7,670 nucleotides of DNA, from positions 1 to 7,670 of the forward strand of contig ONVG01000067.1 in the NCBI GenBank assembly GCA_900321195.1, read 5' to 3'. Both the position numbers and the translations under genes were made by a program. The stretch comes from an uncultured Eubacteriales bacterium. GTDB lineage: Bacteria > Bacillota > Clostridia > Oscillospirales > Acutalibacteraceae. Below are positions 1-5,674 of this stretch, piece after piece. Positions within the stretch are counted from its first letter, which is position 1; each line of letters starts with the position of its first letter. The notes under the pieces are model-generated. The model was not told where the DNA came from. It did not search any database and worked only from the letters and a program-made list of their open reading frames with translations.

Positions 1-782
1 AGTCCTTCATCAGGTACGGAAGCATGCGCGGCTTTTCCTGTTGCAGATATGCCCAGTCCGTCCATTGTATATATGAAATCATATTCGCCTTTTCTTGCGT
101 CCGCAAAGCGTCTTAGATGATGATCCTCGTTTTCTGTGCAGTCTATGAGCGCATACGCCTTTGAGGGTACTGCATTTATGGCAGTTCCTGCTTTGAGTGA
201 TGTAAGGATAGTGCCGTCATGTGTTGGAGCTGAAACTTCAATATGAAGGATGCCCTTTTCACAGCAGCATATACCGTATTCCGAATCGGGAGTGAATGCC
301 ATATCAGGCTTTTCTTCAACGGAGAAGTATTTCTCCATATCGTGCATGCCTATTTCTTCCGCTGCGCCGAATATCACTCTTATGCGCTTATTCGGAACTA
401 TGCCGCTGTCCTTGAGCGCTTTCAGACAATAAAGCGCTGCAACAGCAGGTCCCTTGTCATCAACTACGCCTCGTCCGTAAAGTCTGCCGTCTTTTTCGGT
501 GAGCTGATATGGCTCTGTGCTCCAGCCGTCGCCTGCTGCTACTACATCAACATGTGCAAGCACTGCGGCAATTTTTTCTCCCTCGCCGTATTCTGCATGT
601 CCTGCTATACCGTCAATGTTTTTTGTCTTAAATCCCATTTCTTCGGCTCGCCTGAGTATGAATTCAAGCGCCTGTGAAGCGGCAGCCTTATCTGTTGAGG
701 AAACAGAACGTATTTTTATAAGCTCGTTCAGGTCGTTCATAATATCGTCCTGATAGTTCAGTATCTTTTCTCCGAAACTCAT
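1..782 (-). CDS. pepV: M20-family metallodipeptidase, PepV/Sapep type (C-terminus cut by window edge)
   Basis: This gene encodes a cytoplasmic, metal-dependent dipeptidase that releases amino acids from short peptides. The first 260 residues are visible; PepV-type enzymes usually have about 450-470, so the C-terminal part lies beyond the window. The translation was read directly from the minus strand. It shows the M20 metal-site motifs in order: LAHVDVV (His77, Asp79), GRGVVDDKGP (Asp108), GAAEEIG (Glu142/Glu143) and TPDSEYG (Asp166). The C-terminal His ligand is off the window. The ATG at 780-782 is preceded at 8 bases by AGGAG (complement of 791-795), which fixes the start. It lies 44 bases after the glycosyltransferase stop with no visible terminator, so it is probably the last visible gene of the cdaA operon. 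An oddity is three consecutive cysteines (172-174) just after the Asp166 metal-ligand motif. Other M20 peptidases are less likely because the GRGVVDDKGP and TPDSEYG context is typical of PepV/Sapep. Substrate range cannot be read from sequence. Confidence 0.9.
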   Translation of the reverse strand, partial: MSFGEKILNYQDDIMNDLNELIKIRSVSSTDKAAASQALEFILRRAEEMGFKTKNIDGIAGHAEYGEGEKIAAVLAHVDVVAAGDGWSTEPYQLTEKDGRLYGRGVVDDKGPAVAALYCLKALKDSGIVPNKRIRVIFGAAEEIGMHDMEKYFSVEEKPDMAFTPDSEYGICCCEKGILHIEVSAPTHDGTILTSLKAGTAINAVPSKAYALIDCTENEDHHLRRFADARKGEYDFIYTMDGLGISATGKAAHASVPDEG

Positions 783-790
783 TGTATCAT

Positions 791-795
791 CTCCT
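791..795 (-). promoter_or_regulatory. Ribosome binding site of the dipeptidase gene
   Basis: On the minus strand AGGAG lies 8 bases before the ATG at 782. It supports that start over any later in-frame Met, such as the one at residue 15. Confidence 0.75.
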
Positions 796-799
796 GATA

Positions 800-820
800 T
801 TTGATGTGATTTTTGATGTG
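800..820. repeat. Short direct repeat in the glycosyltransferase-dipeptidase gap
   Basis: The 9-mer tttgatgtg occurs at 800-808 and again at 812-820 (period 12), filling most of the 44-base gap between two operon genes. It is perfect but short, AT-rich and has no known role. It could be chance or a remnant of slippage. Confidence 0.5.
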
Positions 821-826
821 TATAGT

Positions 827-1825
827 TCAGACATCTTTATTTATATTATTTATACTTTCCGGGTTATCGTTCTGGGGATATCCGTTTATTATTTCTTTTT
901 CTATCCTGTATCGCGGACGCGCTTTTACTTCGCTGTATATTTTGCCGACATAAGTACCTACGATACCTATGCTGAACATCTGAAGTCCGCCGAGGAACCA
1001 TATCGAGCACATAAGTGAAGCCCATCCTGCCGCAGCAACGCCCATCAGTACGGAAACGAGCGCATATATAAAGCCTATTATACTTAGAATACAAATTATT
1101 ATCCCTATATTCGAGATAAGCTTCAAGGGCTTTACGCTGAATGAGGTTATGCCGTCTATTGCGAATCTGAGCATTTTTTTCAGCGGATACTTCGATTCGC
1201 CTGCAAAGCGCTCACTTCTCTCATAATAAACATAGTCGCATCTGTAGCCGATAAGCGGAACTATTCCTCTGAGGAAGAGATTTACTTCCTTGTATTCCGA
1301 AAGCGCATCAAGAGCCCTGCTGCCGAGAAGTCTGTAGTCGGCATGGTTATATACTATATCCACTCCGAGCATGCTCATGAATTTATAATATCCCTGAGCG
1401 GTAGAGCGCTTGAAAAAGGTATCCTTTTTTCTGCTGCTCCTTACTCCGTACACTATCTCACAGCCCTCGTTATACTTTTTGATGAATTCATCTATTACCC
1501 CGATATCATCCTGAAGGTCGGCGTCGAGTGAGATAACGCAGTCACATTTTCCTTTGGCTGTCATAAGACCGCTGAGAAGAGCGTTCTGGTGACCTCTGTT
1601 TCTTGAGAGCTTTACTCCGCCGACATATTTGTTTTCACTGCTGAACTGTTCGATAAGCTCCCATGTTTTGTCCTTGCTGCCGTCATCGACGAAAAGCATA
1701 CGGCTTTTTTCGTCTGCGATATTATTTTTTATCAGTGTTTCAAGCTTGCTGCTGAGTCTTTTTACCGTTTCTGGAAGAACTTCTTCCTCATTGTAGCAAG
1801 GCACTACAAAATATACAGTAGTCAT
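827..1825 (-). CDS. Membrane-anchored family 2 glycosyltransferase (GtrB/DPM1-like)
   Basis: This is a full-length 332-residue GT2 enzyme of the polyprenyl-phosphate sugar transferase type. By family it moves a sugar from a nucleotide donor onto a lipid phosphate such as undecaprenyl phosphate on the inner face of the membrane. The GT-A domain covers about residues 1-225. It has the N-terminal VVPCYNEEE motif (7-15), VDDGSKD (46-52) for nucleotide binding, DADLQDD (101-107) as the metal-binding DXD-like motif, a GVRSSRKK segment near 127-134 and ERFAGESKYPL at 205-215, which is typical of GtrB/DPM1 relatives. Two hydrophobic membrane segments follow at about 236-260 and 268-294, then a short polar tail. 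The ATG at 1823-1825 has AAGGAG (complement of 1837-1842) 11 bases upstream. The gene begins 28 bases after the cdaR stop, so co-transcription is likely. Donor sugar and final glycan are unknown. Possible roles include teichoic-acid or polysaccharide decoration, or lipid-linked sugar supply. Confidence 0.9.
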   Translation of the reverse strand: MTTVYFVVPCYNEEEVLPETVKRLSSKLETLIKNNIADEKSRMLFVDDGSKDKTWELIEQFSSENKYVGGVKLSRNRGHQNALLSGLMTAKGKCDCVISLDADLQDDIGVIDEFIKKYNEGCEIVYGVRSSRKKDTFFKRSTAQGYYKFMSMLGVDIVYNHADYRLLGSRALDALSEYKEVNLFLRGIVPLIGYRCDYVYYERSERFAGESKYPLKKMLRFAIDGITSFSVKPLKLISNIGIIICILSIIGFIYALVSVLMGVAAAGWASLMCSIWFLGGLQMFSIGIVGTYVGKIYSEVKARPRYRIEKEIINGYPQNDNPESINNINKDV

Positions 1826-1836
1826 TTTATGATTTA

Positions 1837-1842
1837 CTCCTT
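1837..1842 (-). promoter_or_regulatory. Ribosome binding site of the glycosyltransferase gene
   Basis: AAGGAG on the minus strand lies 11 bases before the ATG at 1825, inside the 28-base gap after cdaR. It supports translation from that ATG and separate ribosome loading rather than coupling. Confidence 0.75.
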
Positions 1843-1853
1843 AATTATATGAT

Positions 1854-3152
1854 TCATGCCGAACTTGCCGCCGATGACTGAGGCAAAGACGTCTCAGTCT
1901 TGGGCGAGAAGGTTATGTTTACGGTATATGAGCCTTTTACCCAGCAATCGGAATAATTTTGGTTGAGGATTATCGATACGGGCATTTCTACTATACCGCT
2001 TGTAAGTGTGGATTTTTCCGAAAGATCGACTATTGCCGTTATGTTGGCTGCCGTTAGCTTGCTGAGCTTTTCTTTTGGACCTATAACATTGATGTTCAGA
2101 GTCTTGGTTATTACCGAAGGAGTCTGGTTCATTCCCTTGTTTGTCATCTGGATGTTTGTCATAGTTATAGTTTTTGATGTCATTCCCGAAGTGTCAAAGC
2201 TTACAACAGCGGTTTCGGTACCGTCTATATTCTTGTAGCCTGTGGGTATATCTATCTTGACATTGAATTTATTGTTTTCAAGGTCTACCTGATTGAAATC
2301 GATAGGCTCTGTGACAAGCTCATTTATGCTTGCGCTTGTGGGTACGGCTATTTTTATAGTTGACGGCTCTACGTTTATGATATTTTCATCAAGTGTCAGA
2401 TAATCGGGTACATTTATTATGTTGGGAGCAATTCTCAGTTCTTTTACAGTCAGTACCGAAACATTTGTGCTTACTTCTGTTATATCGGATTTTATATAGC
2501 TGCTTTTTATCTCATTTCCGTTTGAGTCGTAAAATTTTATCTGTGCTTTTACTATCGTTGTTTCGGATATCGGCTGTGAGAATTTATACTCTGCGTTTAC
2601 ATATGAGATGCTGTCTATTACAGATGATGCGCCTGTTATCTTTATAGACTGCTGGGCAAGGACGGGCTGGGCGATATAAAGCGAGTCGCTGCTTGCCTGA
2701 ACGTCTATCTTTCCTATTATTGGCATATTTCTTTCCTTATATCCGTCAACATATACTTCAATGCTTGAAGGCGTAACGGAGGATACAAATGAATAGTCCG
2801 TTTTCAGGCCGCTTTTTTTCGGCACAAGATCCATTGTATATTTTCCGGGCTTTGTTATGTGGCTTGTGTCTGATGCTGTTATGTAGATATCCTCTGCCGT
2901 AACGCTTGTTACAACAAGGGCGTTTCCCGATATCTTGACTTCGGATTTCAGATTTTCAGTATTATAATATCTCAGCTCGCTTGAAAGCTCCGGCAGACTT
3001 ACGGGTATATCGGTTACGGTAAAAACAGTTGATTCCTGTACTGTTGACGATATATAGAGCCATGATATGAAAGCAACGAGTATCGAGAACAGCATTACGA
3101 ATTTATCATTATAGAAAAGCTTGAAGCTTAATTTACTTGTTATCTTTTTCAT
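1854..3152 (-). CDS. cdaR: CdaR/YbbR-domain regulator of diadenylate cyclase
   Basis: This is a 432-residue membrane-anchored protein with extracellular YbbR repeats, the known partner and regulator of CdaA. The N-terminus is short and basic (about 1-16), followed by one membrane segment at about 17-36 (core FVMLFSILVAFISWLYI). The rest should lie outside the membrane. I see about four beta-rich YbbR-like repeats at roughly 43-136, 142-231, 236-320 and 326-416. They recur as a proline-containing start and an endpoint such as PSSIEVYVDG (128-137) or PSTIKIAVP (263-271). The boundaries are by eye. The tail (about 417-432) is rich in Ser and Ala. The ATG at 3150-3152 has AAAGG (complement of 3162-3166) 9 bases upstream. 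It lies inside the last codons of cdaA (overlap 3133-3152), which points to translational coupling and a shared transcript. In Bacillus and Listeria relatives CdaR binds and modulates CdaA; that role is taken from the family. Confidence 0.92.
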   Translation of the reverse strand: MKKITSKLSFKLFYNDKFVMLFSILVAFISWLYISSTVQESTVFTVTDIPVSLPELSSELRYYNTENLKSEVKISGNALVVTSVTAEDIYITASDTSHITKPGKYTMDLVPKKSGLKTDYSFVSSVTPSSIEVYVDGYKERNMPIIGKIDVQASSDSLYIAQPVLAQQSIKITGASSVIDSISYVNAEYKFSQPISETTIVKAQIKFYDSNGNEIKSSYIKSDITEVSTNVSVLTVKELRIAPNIINVPDYLTLDENIINVEPSTIKIAVPTSASINELVTEPIDFNQVDLENNKFNVKIDIPTGYKNIDGTETAVVSFDTSGMTSKTITMTNIQMTNKGMNQTPSVITKTLNINVIGPKEKLSKLTAANITAIVDLSEKSTLTSGIVEMPVSIILNQNYSDCWVKGSYTVNITFSPKTETSLPQSSAASSA

Positions 3153-4035
3153 TTTTTCTTACCTTTCTCTGACCCGTTCTTACAGAGTTGTGTTCGCTTT
3201 TTTCGGGAACATGCGGGATAAGCAGTTCTTCAAGTGCCGAGCTGAGTGTTTCACGGGTATAGTCACGGGTTATGATACCGTTGAGTGCGATAGAGATAGT
3301 ACCTGTTTCTTCGGATACCACAACTATAACCGCATCGCTGTTTTCACTTATTCCGAGAGCTGCTCTGTGACGTGTACCGAGGTCTATGCTGACGCTGCTG
3401 TTGTTTTTTGTAAGCGGAAGAATACAGCCCGCCGCATAGAGCATACCGTCGCGTATAACCATAGCGCCGTCATGCAAAGGCGCTTTGTTGAAGAATATGT
3501 TTCCTATCATTGGAACTGACGGTTCGGCATTTATTATTGTTCCCGTGTCGATTATATCTCCCAATTTTGTCTGACGCTCAAATACCATGAGTGCGCCTGT
3601 TTTTGATTTCTGGAAGCTGTTTGCAGCTTCAACTACACATTTTATGCAAAGCTTTGCCTGCTTTATCTTTTCCTCGTCATTATCCCTGCCGCCTGACAGA
3701 TTGTTCCAGTATTTTGCTATCTTGCTTCGTCCTATATGCTCCAGCGCGCTTCTCAGCTCAGGCTGGAAAACTATGAGTACTGCAAGTACAGAGAACTGGA
3801 AGAAGGATGTAAACAGAGAATTGAGCATTTTAAGATTGAATATTCCCGACAAAAAGAAAGCTACGAGCAAAACAAGTATTCCCTTTACCAGCTGTTCTGC
3901 TCTTGTTTCACGCATTATTTTAATAAGGTTATATATTATGAATGAAACGACCATTATATCGAGAACGTCCGTGGCCTTGAAGGTAAGCATAAGTGCCATG
4001 AACCAGTTATATGCATTAACAACAGCGTCCCACAA
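3133..4035 (-). CDS. cdaA: Membrane diadenylate cyclase CdaA (c-di-AMP synthase), TTG start
   Basis: This enzyme condenses two ATP into cyclic di-AMP, the second messenger that controls potassium and osmolyte transport and cell-wall homeostasis. The 300 residues match the usual CdaA length (about 270-300). Hydrophobic membrane segments lie at about 22-40, 47-66 and 74-91, followed by the conserved FQPELRSALEHIGR stretch (90-103). The DAC domain (about 123-272) carries DGA at 189-191 and GTRHRAA at 220-226, the two catalytic signatures, with SEETG at 241-245. The C-terminal tail is basic (about 284-300) and is partly encoded in the 20-base overlap with cdaR. The start codon is TTG (4033-4035): GGAGG (complement of 4043-4047) sits 7 bases upstream, and the next residues (WDAVVNAYNW) fit the family N-terminus. 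The first in-frame ATG is Met13, with no better ribosome site. It is the first gene of the minus-strand operon. The usual third gene, glmM, is replaced by a glycosyltransferase. Confidence 0.95.
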   Translation of the reverse strand: MWDAVVNAYNWFMALMLTFKATDVLDIMVVSFIIYNLIKIMRETRAEQLVKGILVLLVAFFLSGIFNLKMLNSLFTSFFQFSVLAVLIVFQPELRSALEHIGRSKIAKYWNNLSGGRDNDEEKIKQAKLCIKCVVEAANSFQKSKTGALMVFERQTKLGDIIDTGTIINAEPSVPMIGNIFFNKAPLHDGAMVIRDGMLYAAGCILPLTKNNSSVSIDLGTRHRAALGISENSDAVIVVVSEETGTISIALNGIITRDYTRETLSSALEELLIPHVPEKSEHNSVRTGQRKVRKNEKDNK

Positions 4036-4042
4036 GATTATT

Positions 4043-4047
4043 CCTCC
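4043..4047 (-). promoter_or_regulatory. Strong ribosome binding site that decides the TTG start of cdaA
   Basis: Minus-strand GGAGG within AGGGGAGGAA (complement of 4041-4050) lies 7 bases before TTG at 4035. No ATG or GTG lies in frame at a suitable distance, so this site is the main evidence for the TTG start. Confidence 0.75.
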
Positions 4048-4080
4048 CCTGATATTAAAGTTGATGTATCAAAGTGTTTT

Positions 4081-4118
4081 TATAAATATTTCGGTTTTCC
4101 GGTTTTCGATCATTTATA
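4081..4118. repeat. Inverted repeat enclosing a tandem 8-mer in the cdaA leader
   Basis: The arms tataaat (4081-4087) and atttata (4112-4118) are perfect reverse complements. The 24-base interval between them contains the 8-mer cggttttc twice in tandem (4092-4099 and 4100-4107). The structure lies just downstream of the candidate cdaA -10 box, around or just past the predicted transcript start. It could be an operator or a weak leader hairpin. The AT-only arms make a stable RNA stem doubtful, so function is unproven. Confidence 0.45.
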
Positions 4119-4124
4119 CTATCT

Positions 4125-4152
4125 ATTTTAACATATAAAGAAATTTATTCAA
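4125..4152 (-). promoter_or_regulatory. Candidate sigma-A promoter of the cdaA operon
   Basis: Reading the minus strand, TTGAAT (complement of 4147-4152) is followed after 16 bases by TAAAAT (complement of 4125-4130), with TG one base before the -10 box (extended -10). It would give a leader of roughly 80 bases before the TTG start. Only consensus matching supports it, and the region is AT-rich, so chance matches are possible. Confidence 0.45.
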
Positions 4153-4175
4153 CTGTTTTTTAAAACTTTTATTAT
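4148..4175 (+). promoter_or_regulatory. Candidate promoter of the DUF3343-desulfurase operon
   Basis: TTCAAC (4148-4153) and TATTAT (4170-4175) are separated by 16 bases and point toward the plus-strand operon, giving a leader of about 60 bases. The -35 box overlaps that of the divergent cdaA promoter. An alternative is TTCACG (4187-4192) with TAAAAT (4211-4216). Both matches are moderate. Confidence 0.3.
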
Positions 4176-4229
4176 GTAAAAGAGAGTTCACGAGAAAGCT
4201 TTGTCTTACATAAAATAATAACGGACAGA

Positions 4230-4238
4230 GAGGTGATC
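4230..4238 (+). promoter_or_regulatory. Extended Shine-Dalgarno site that decides the DUF3343 start
   Basis: GAGGTGATC is a nine-base perfect complement of the conserved 3' end of Firmicute 16S rRNA. It lies at a normal distance before ATG 4242. The in-frame GTG at 4233 is inside this site and therefore is not the likely start. Confidence 0.75.
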
Positions 4239-4241
4239 AAT

Positions 4242-4466
4242 ATGGGAAAGCTTATAATGGTTTCGTCCGTCACCTATGCTATGAAGGGAAAGGAGCTTCT
4301 TAAAAGCTACGGCATAAGAGCCGAGGTAGAGCGCACACCCAAAAACAGTCAGAGCAAGGGCTGCGGCTACAGTCTTTATGTACCGCAGGATACGGATGAA
4401 GCGGAAAATATCCTGAAGGAAAACGGAATAAAGGTCATGGGACGTGCAAAAAGGGGGAAGGAATGA
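4242..4466 (+). CDS. DUF3343 small protein, putative sulfur/selenium carrier-like
   Basis: This is a 74-residue protein of the DUF3343 family, described in domain databases as a putative Se/S carrier-like protein. Visible traits match the family: a beta start with an alpha helix (about 1-22), a YGIRAEVERTPK strand and turn (23-34), and a single cysteine, Cys41, in a GCGY context followed by a LYVPQ strand. A second helix-strand unit follows (52-66) with a short basic end. Cys41 is the only cysteine and the probable carrier residue, by inference. No signal peptide or membrane segment is visible, so it is cytoplasmic. The ATG at 4242 is preferred over the GTG at 4233 because the GTG lies inside the ribosome binding site. 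Its stop overlaps the start of the cysteine desulfurase gene, suggesting that the two proteins work together with the desulfurase as sulfur or selenium donor. This pairing is a contextual inference; no biochemical role can be read from the sequence. Confidence 0.85.
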   Translation: MGKLIMVSSVTYAMKGKELLKSYGIRAEVERTPKNSQSKGCGYSLYVPQDTDEAENILKENGIKVMGRAKRGKE

Positions 4467-5596
4467 TGATATATCTTGATAATTCTGCGACCTCGTTCCC
4501 AAAGCCGCAGACAGTGAGCGCTGCATGTTCGGGAGCCTTGAGGGCTTATGCAAATCCGGGCAGGGGAGGTCACAGCCTTTCGATAGGAGCGTCAGAAGAG
4601 ATATATTCTGCAAGAAAGGCTGTATCTGAGTTTTTTAATGCGGAAGGTGCAGAGCGTGTAATATTTACTCTTAACTGTACCTCTGCTGTAAATACAGTGA
4701 TAAAGGGCATACTGAAAAGCGGAGATCATGTCGTTGTATCCGAGCTGGAGCATAATTGTATAATGCGGCCGCTTGAACGTCTTAAAAATGCGGGTATAAG
4801 CAGTACGGCTGTAAAGATATATCCTTGTGACGACGAAAAAACCATAGCCTCGTTCCGCGCGGCGATAAATCAGCGGACAAGAATGATAATATGCACTCAG
4901 GCATCAAATGTATGGGGCATAAGACTGCCTGTTGAAAGACTTTCTGCGCTTGCGCATGAATACGGTATAATGATACTTGTTGATGCGGCGCAGAGTGCGG
5001 GCGTTATACCGATAGACATGCGGAAAAGCGGCATTGATTTCTTGTGTACGGCAGGGCATAAGGGACTTTACGGTCCTATGGGTACGGGAATACTGATAAT
5101 AGGATGTGACACGATACCCGAAAGCCTTATTGAAGGCGGCACCGGCAGCAGTTCGATGTCATACGAGCAGCCGGATGTACTGCCGGACAGATTTGAAAGC
5201 GGTACGCCTAATGTATCGGGTATAGCCGGACTTCATGCAGGGATAGACTTTGTAAGAAGGAGCGGAACAGAAAAGCTTTCGGCGCATGAATTCAGACTTA
5301 TAAAGCGTTTGTATAAAGAGCTTTCAGGGATGAAAAAAATAAAGCTCTATCTTCCGGAGCCTGAGCCTGAATTTTTCGTGCCGATATTATCATTCAATAT
5401 TGACGGCATGGACAGTGAAACAGCCGCAGGCGAGCTTAGCAAAAGAGGTATAGCCGTAAGAGCCGGACTTCACTGTGCGCCTGCCGCGCATCGTGCTATG
5501 GGCACTCTTGATAGCGGCGCCGTGAGGATATCGCCTTCTGTTTTTAACCGTCAGAACGATATTGACAGGCTTGTTTATGTTCTGAAGCGATTTTAA
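4463..5596 (+). CDS. Cysteine desulfurase-family PLP enzyme (SufS/CsdB-like, class V aminotransferase fold)
   Basis: This is a 377-residue fold-type I PLP enzyme expected to remove sulfur from cysteine (or selenium from selenocysteine) as an enzyme-bound persulfide. Visible landmarks are IYLDNSATSFPKP (3-15), LEHN (95-98) at the cofactor-stacking His97, VDAAQSAG (173-180) with Asp174 for the PLP nitrogen, TAGHKGLYGP (196-205) with Lys200 as the Schiff-base lysine, FESGTPN (244-250), and RAGLHCAPAAH (333-343) with the likely catalytic Cys338. The style (LDNSATS, AGHKGLYGPMGTG, RAGLHCAP) fits the TIGR01977 'cysteine desulfurase family protein' branch rather than housekeeping IscS or SufS. No sufB, sufC, sufU or iscU gene lies beside it, so a role outside bulk Fe-S assembly is plausible. 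Two starts are possible: ATG 4463 (4-base ATGA overlap with the DUF3343 stop) or ATG 4466 (1-base overlap). Both share the purine-rich site at 4453-4461, and the protein differs by one Met. It is translationally coupled to the upstream gene. Confidence 0.92.
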   Translation: MMIYLDNSATSFPKPQTVSAACSGALRAYANPGRGGHSLSIGASEEIYSARKAVSEFFNAEGAERVIFTLNCTSAVNTVIKGILKSGDHVVVSELEHNCIMRPLERLKNAGISSTAVKIYPCDDEKTIASFRAAINQRTRMIICTQASNVWGIRLPVERLSALAHEYGIMILVDAAQSAGVIPIDMRKSGIDFLCTAGHKGLYGPMGTGILIIGCDTIPESLIEGGTGSSSMSYEQPDVLPDRFESGTPNVSGIAGLHAGIDFVRRSGTEKLSAHEFRLIKRLYKELSGMKKIKLYLPEPEPEFFVPILSFNIDGMDSETAAGELSKRGIAVRAGLHCAPAAHRAMGTLDSGAVRISPSVFNRQNDIDRLVYVLKRF

Positions 5597-5641
5597 AAAG
5601 AAAACCGGCATGACCTGCCTTTAAAGCAAGCCATGCCGGTT
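5593..5641 (-). terminator. Rho-independent terminator of PFOR, possibly bidirectional
   Basis: A perfect 10-base stem joins aaccggcatg (5603-5612) to catgccggtt (5632-5641) across a 19-base loop. Read on the minus strand, it lies about 33 bases beyond the PFOR stop and is followed by TTTTCTTTTT, a classic T tract overlapping the last codon of the desulfurase gene. On the plus strand the following bases (ctgtttatg) are only weakly T-rich, so termination of the desulfurase transcript is possible but less efficient. Confidence 0.85.
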
Positions 5642-5674
5642 CTGTTTATGAGTTTATATATTATGCAGTGACGA

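Larger units (their letters stand above)
4036..4241. other. Divergent intergenic region between cdaA and the DUF3343 gene
   Basis: This 206-base AT-rich region is the largest gene-free stretch in the window and separates two divergent operons. It holds both candidate promoters, the cdaA ribosome site, the leader repeat structure and the DUF3343 ribosome site. I looked for a c-di-AMP (ydaO) riboswitch and other large structured leaders and saw none; the space on each side is too short for one. No convincing small ORF is present. Confidence 0.7.

Noticed and set aside
243..677. Plus-strand open frame of 144 codons over the dipeptidase
   Set aside because: It is antisense to a gene with clear M20 motifs, has no ribosome site and resembles no family.
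3587..4138. Plus-strand open frame of 183 codons over cdaA
   Set aside because: It is a shadow of cdaA, whose catalytic motifs are intact on the minus strand, and its translation looks random.
4233..4235. GTG as the DUF3343 start
   Set aside because: It lies within the perfect anti-16S match; ATG 4242 is correctly spaced.
4036..4241. c-di-AMP (ydaO-type) riboswitch or other structured leader
   Set aside because: The leaders are only about 60-85 bases and AT-rich, and no conserved riboswitch core is visible.
4206..4613. Minus-strand open frame over the DUF3343 and desulfurase start
   Set aside because: It opposes two recognisable coupled genes and has no ribosome site or homology I can recognise.
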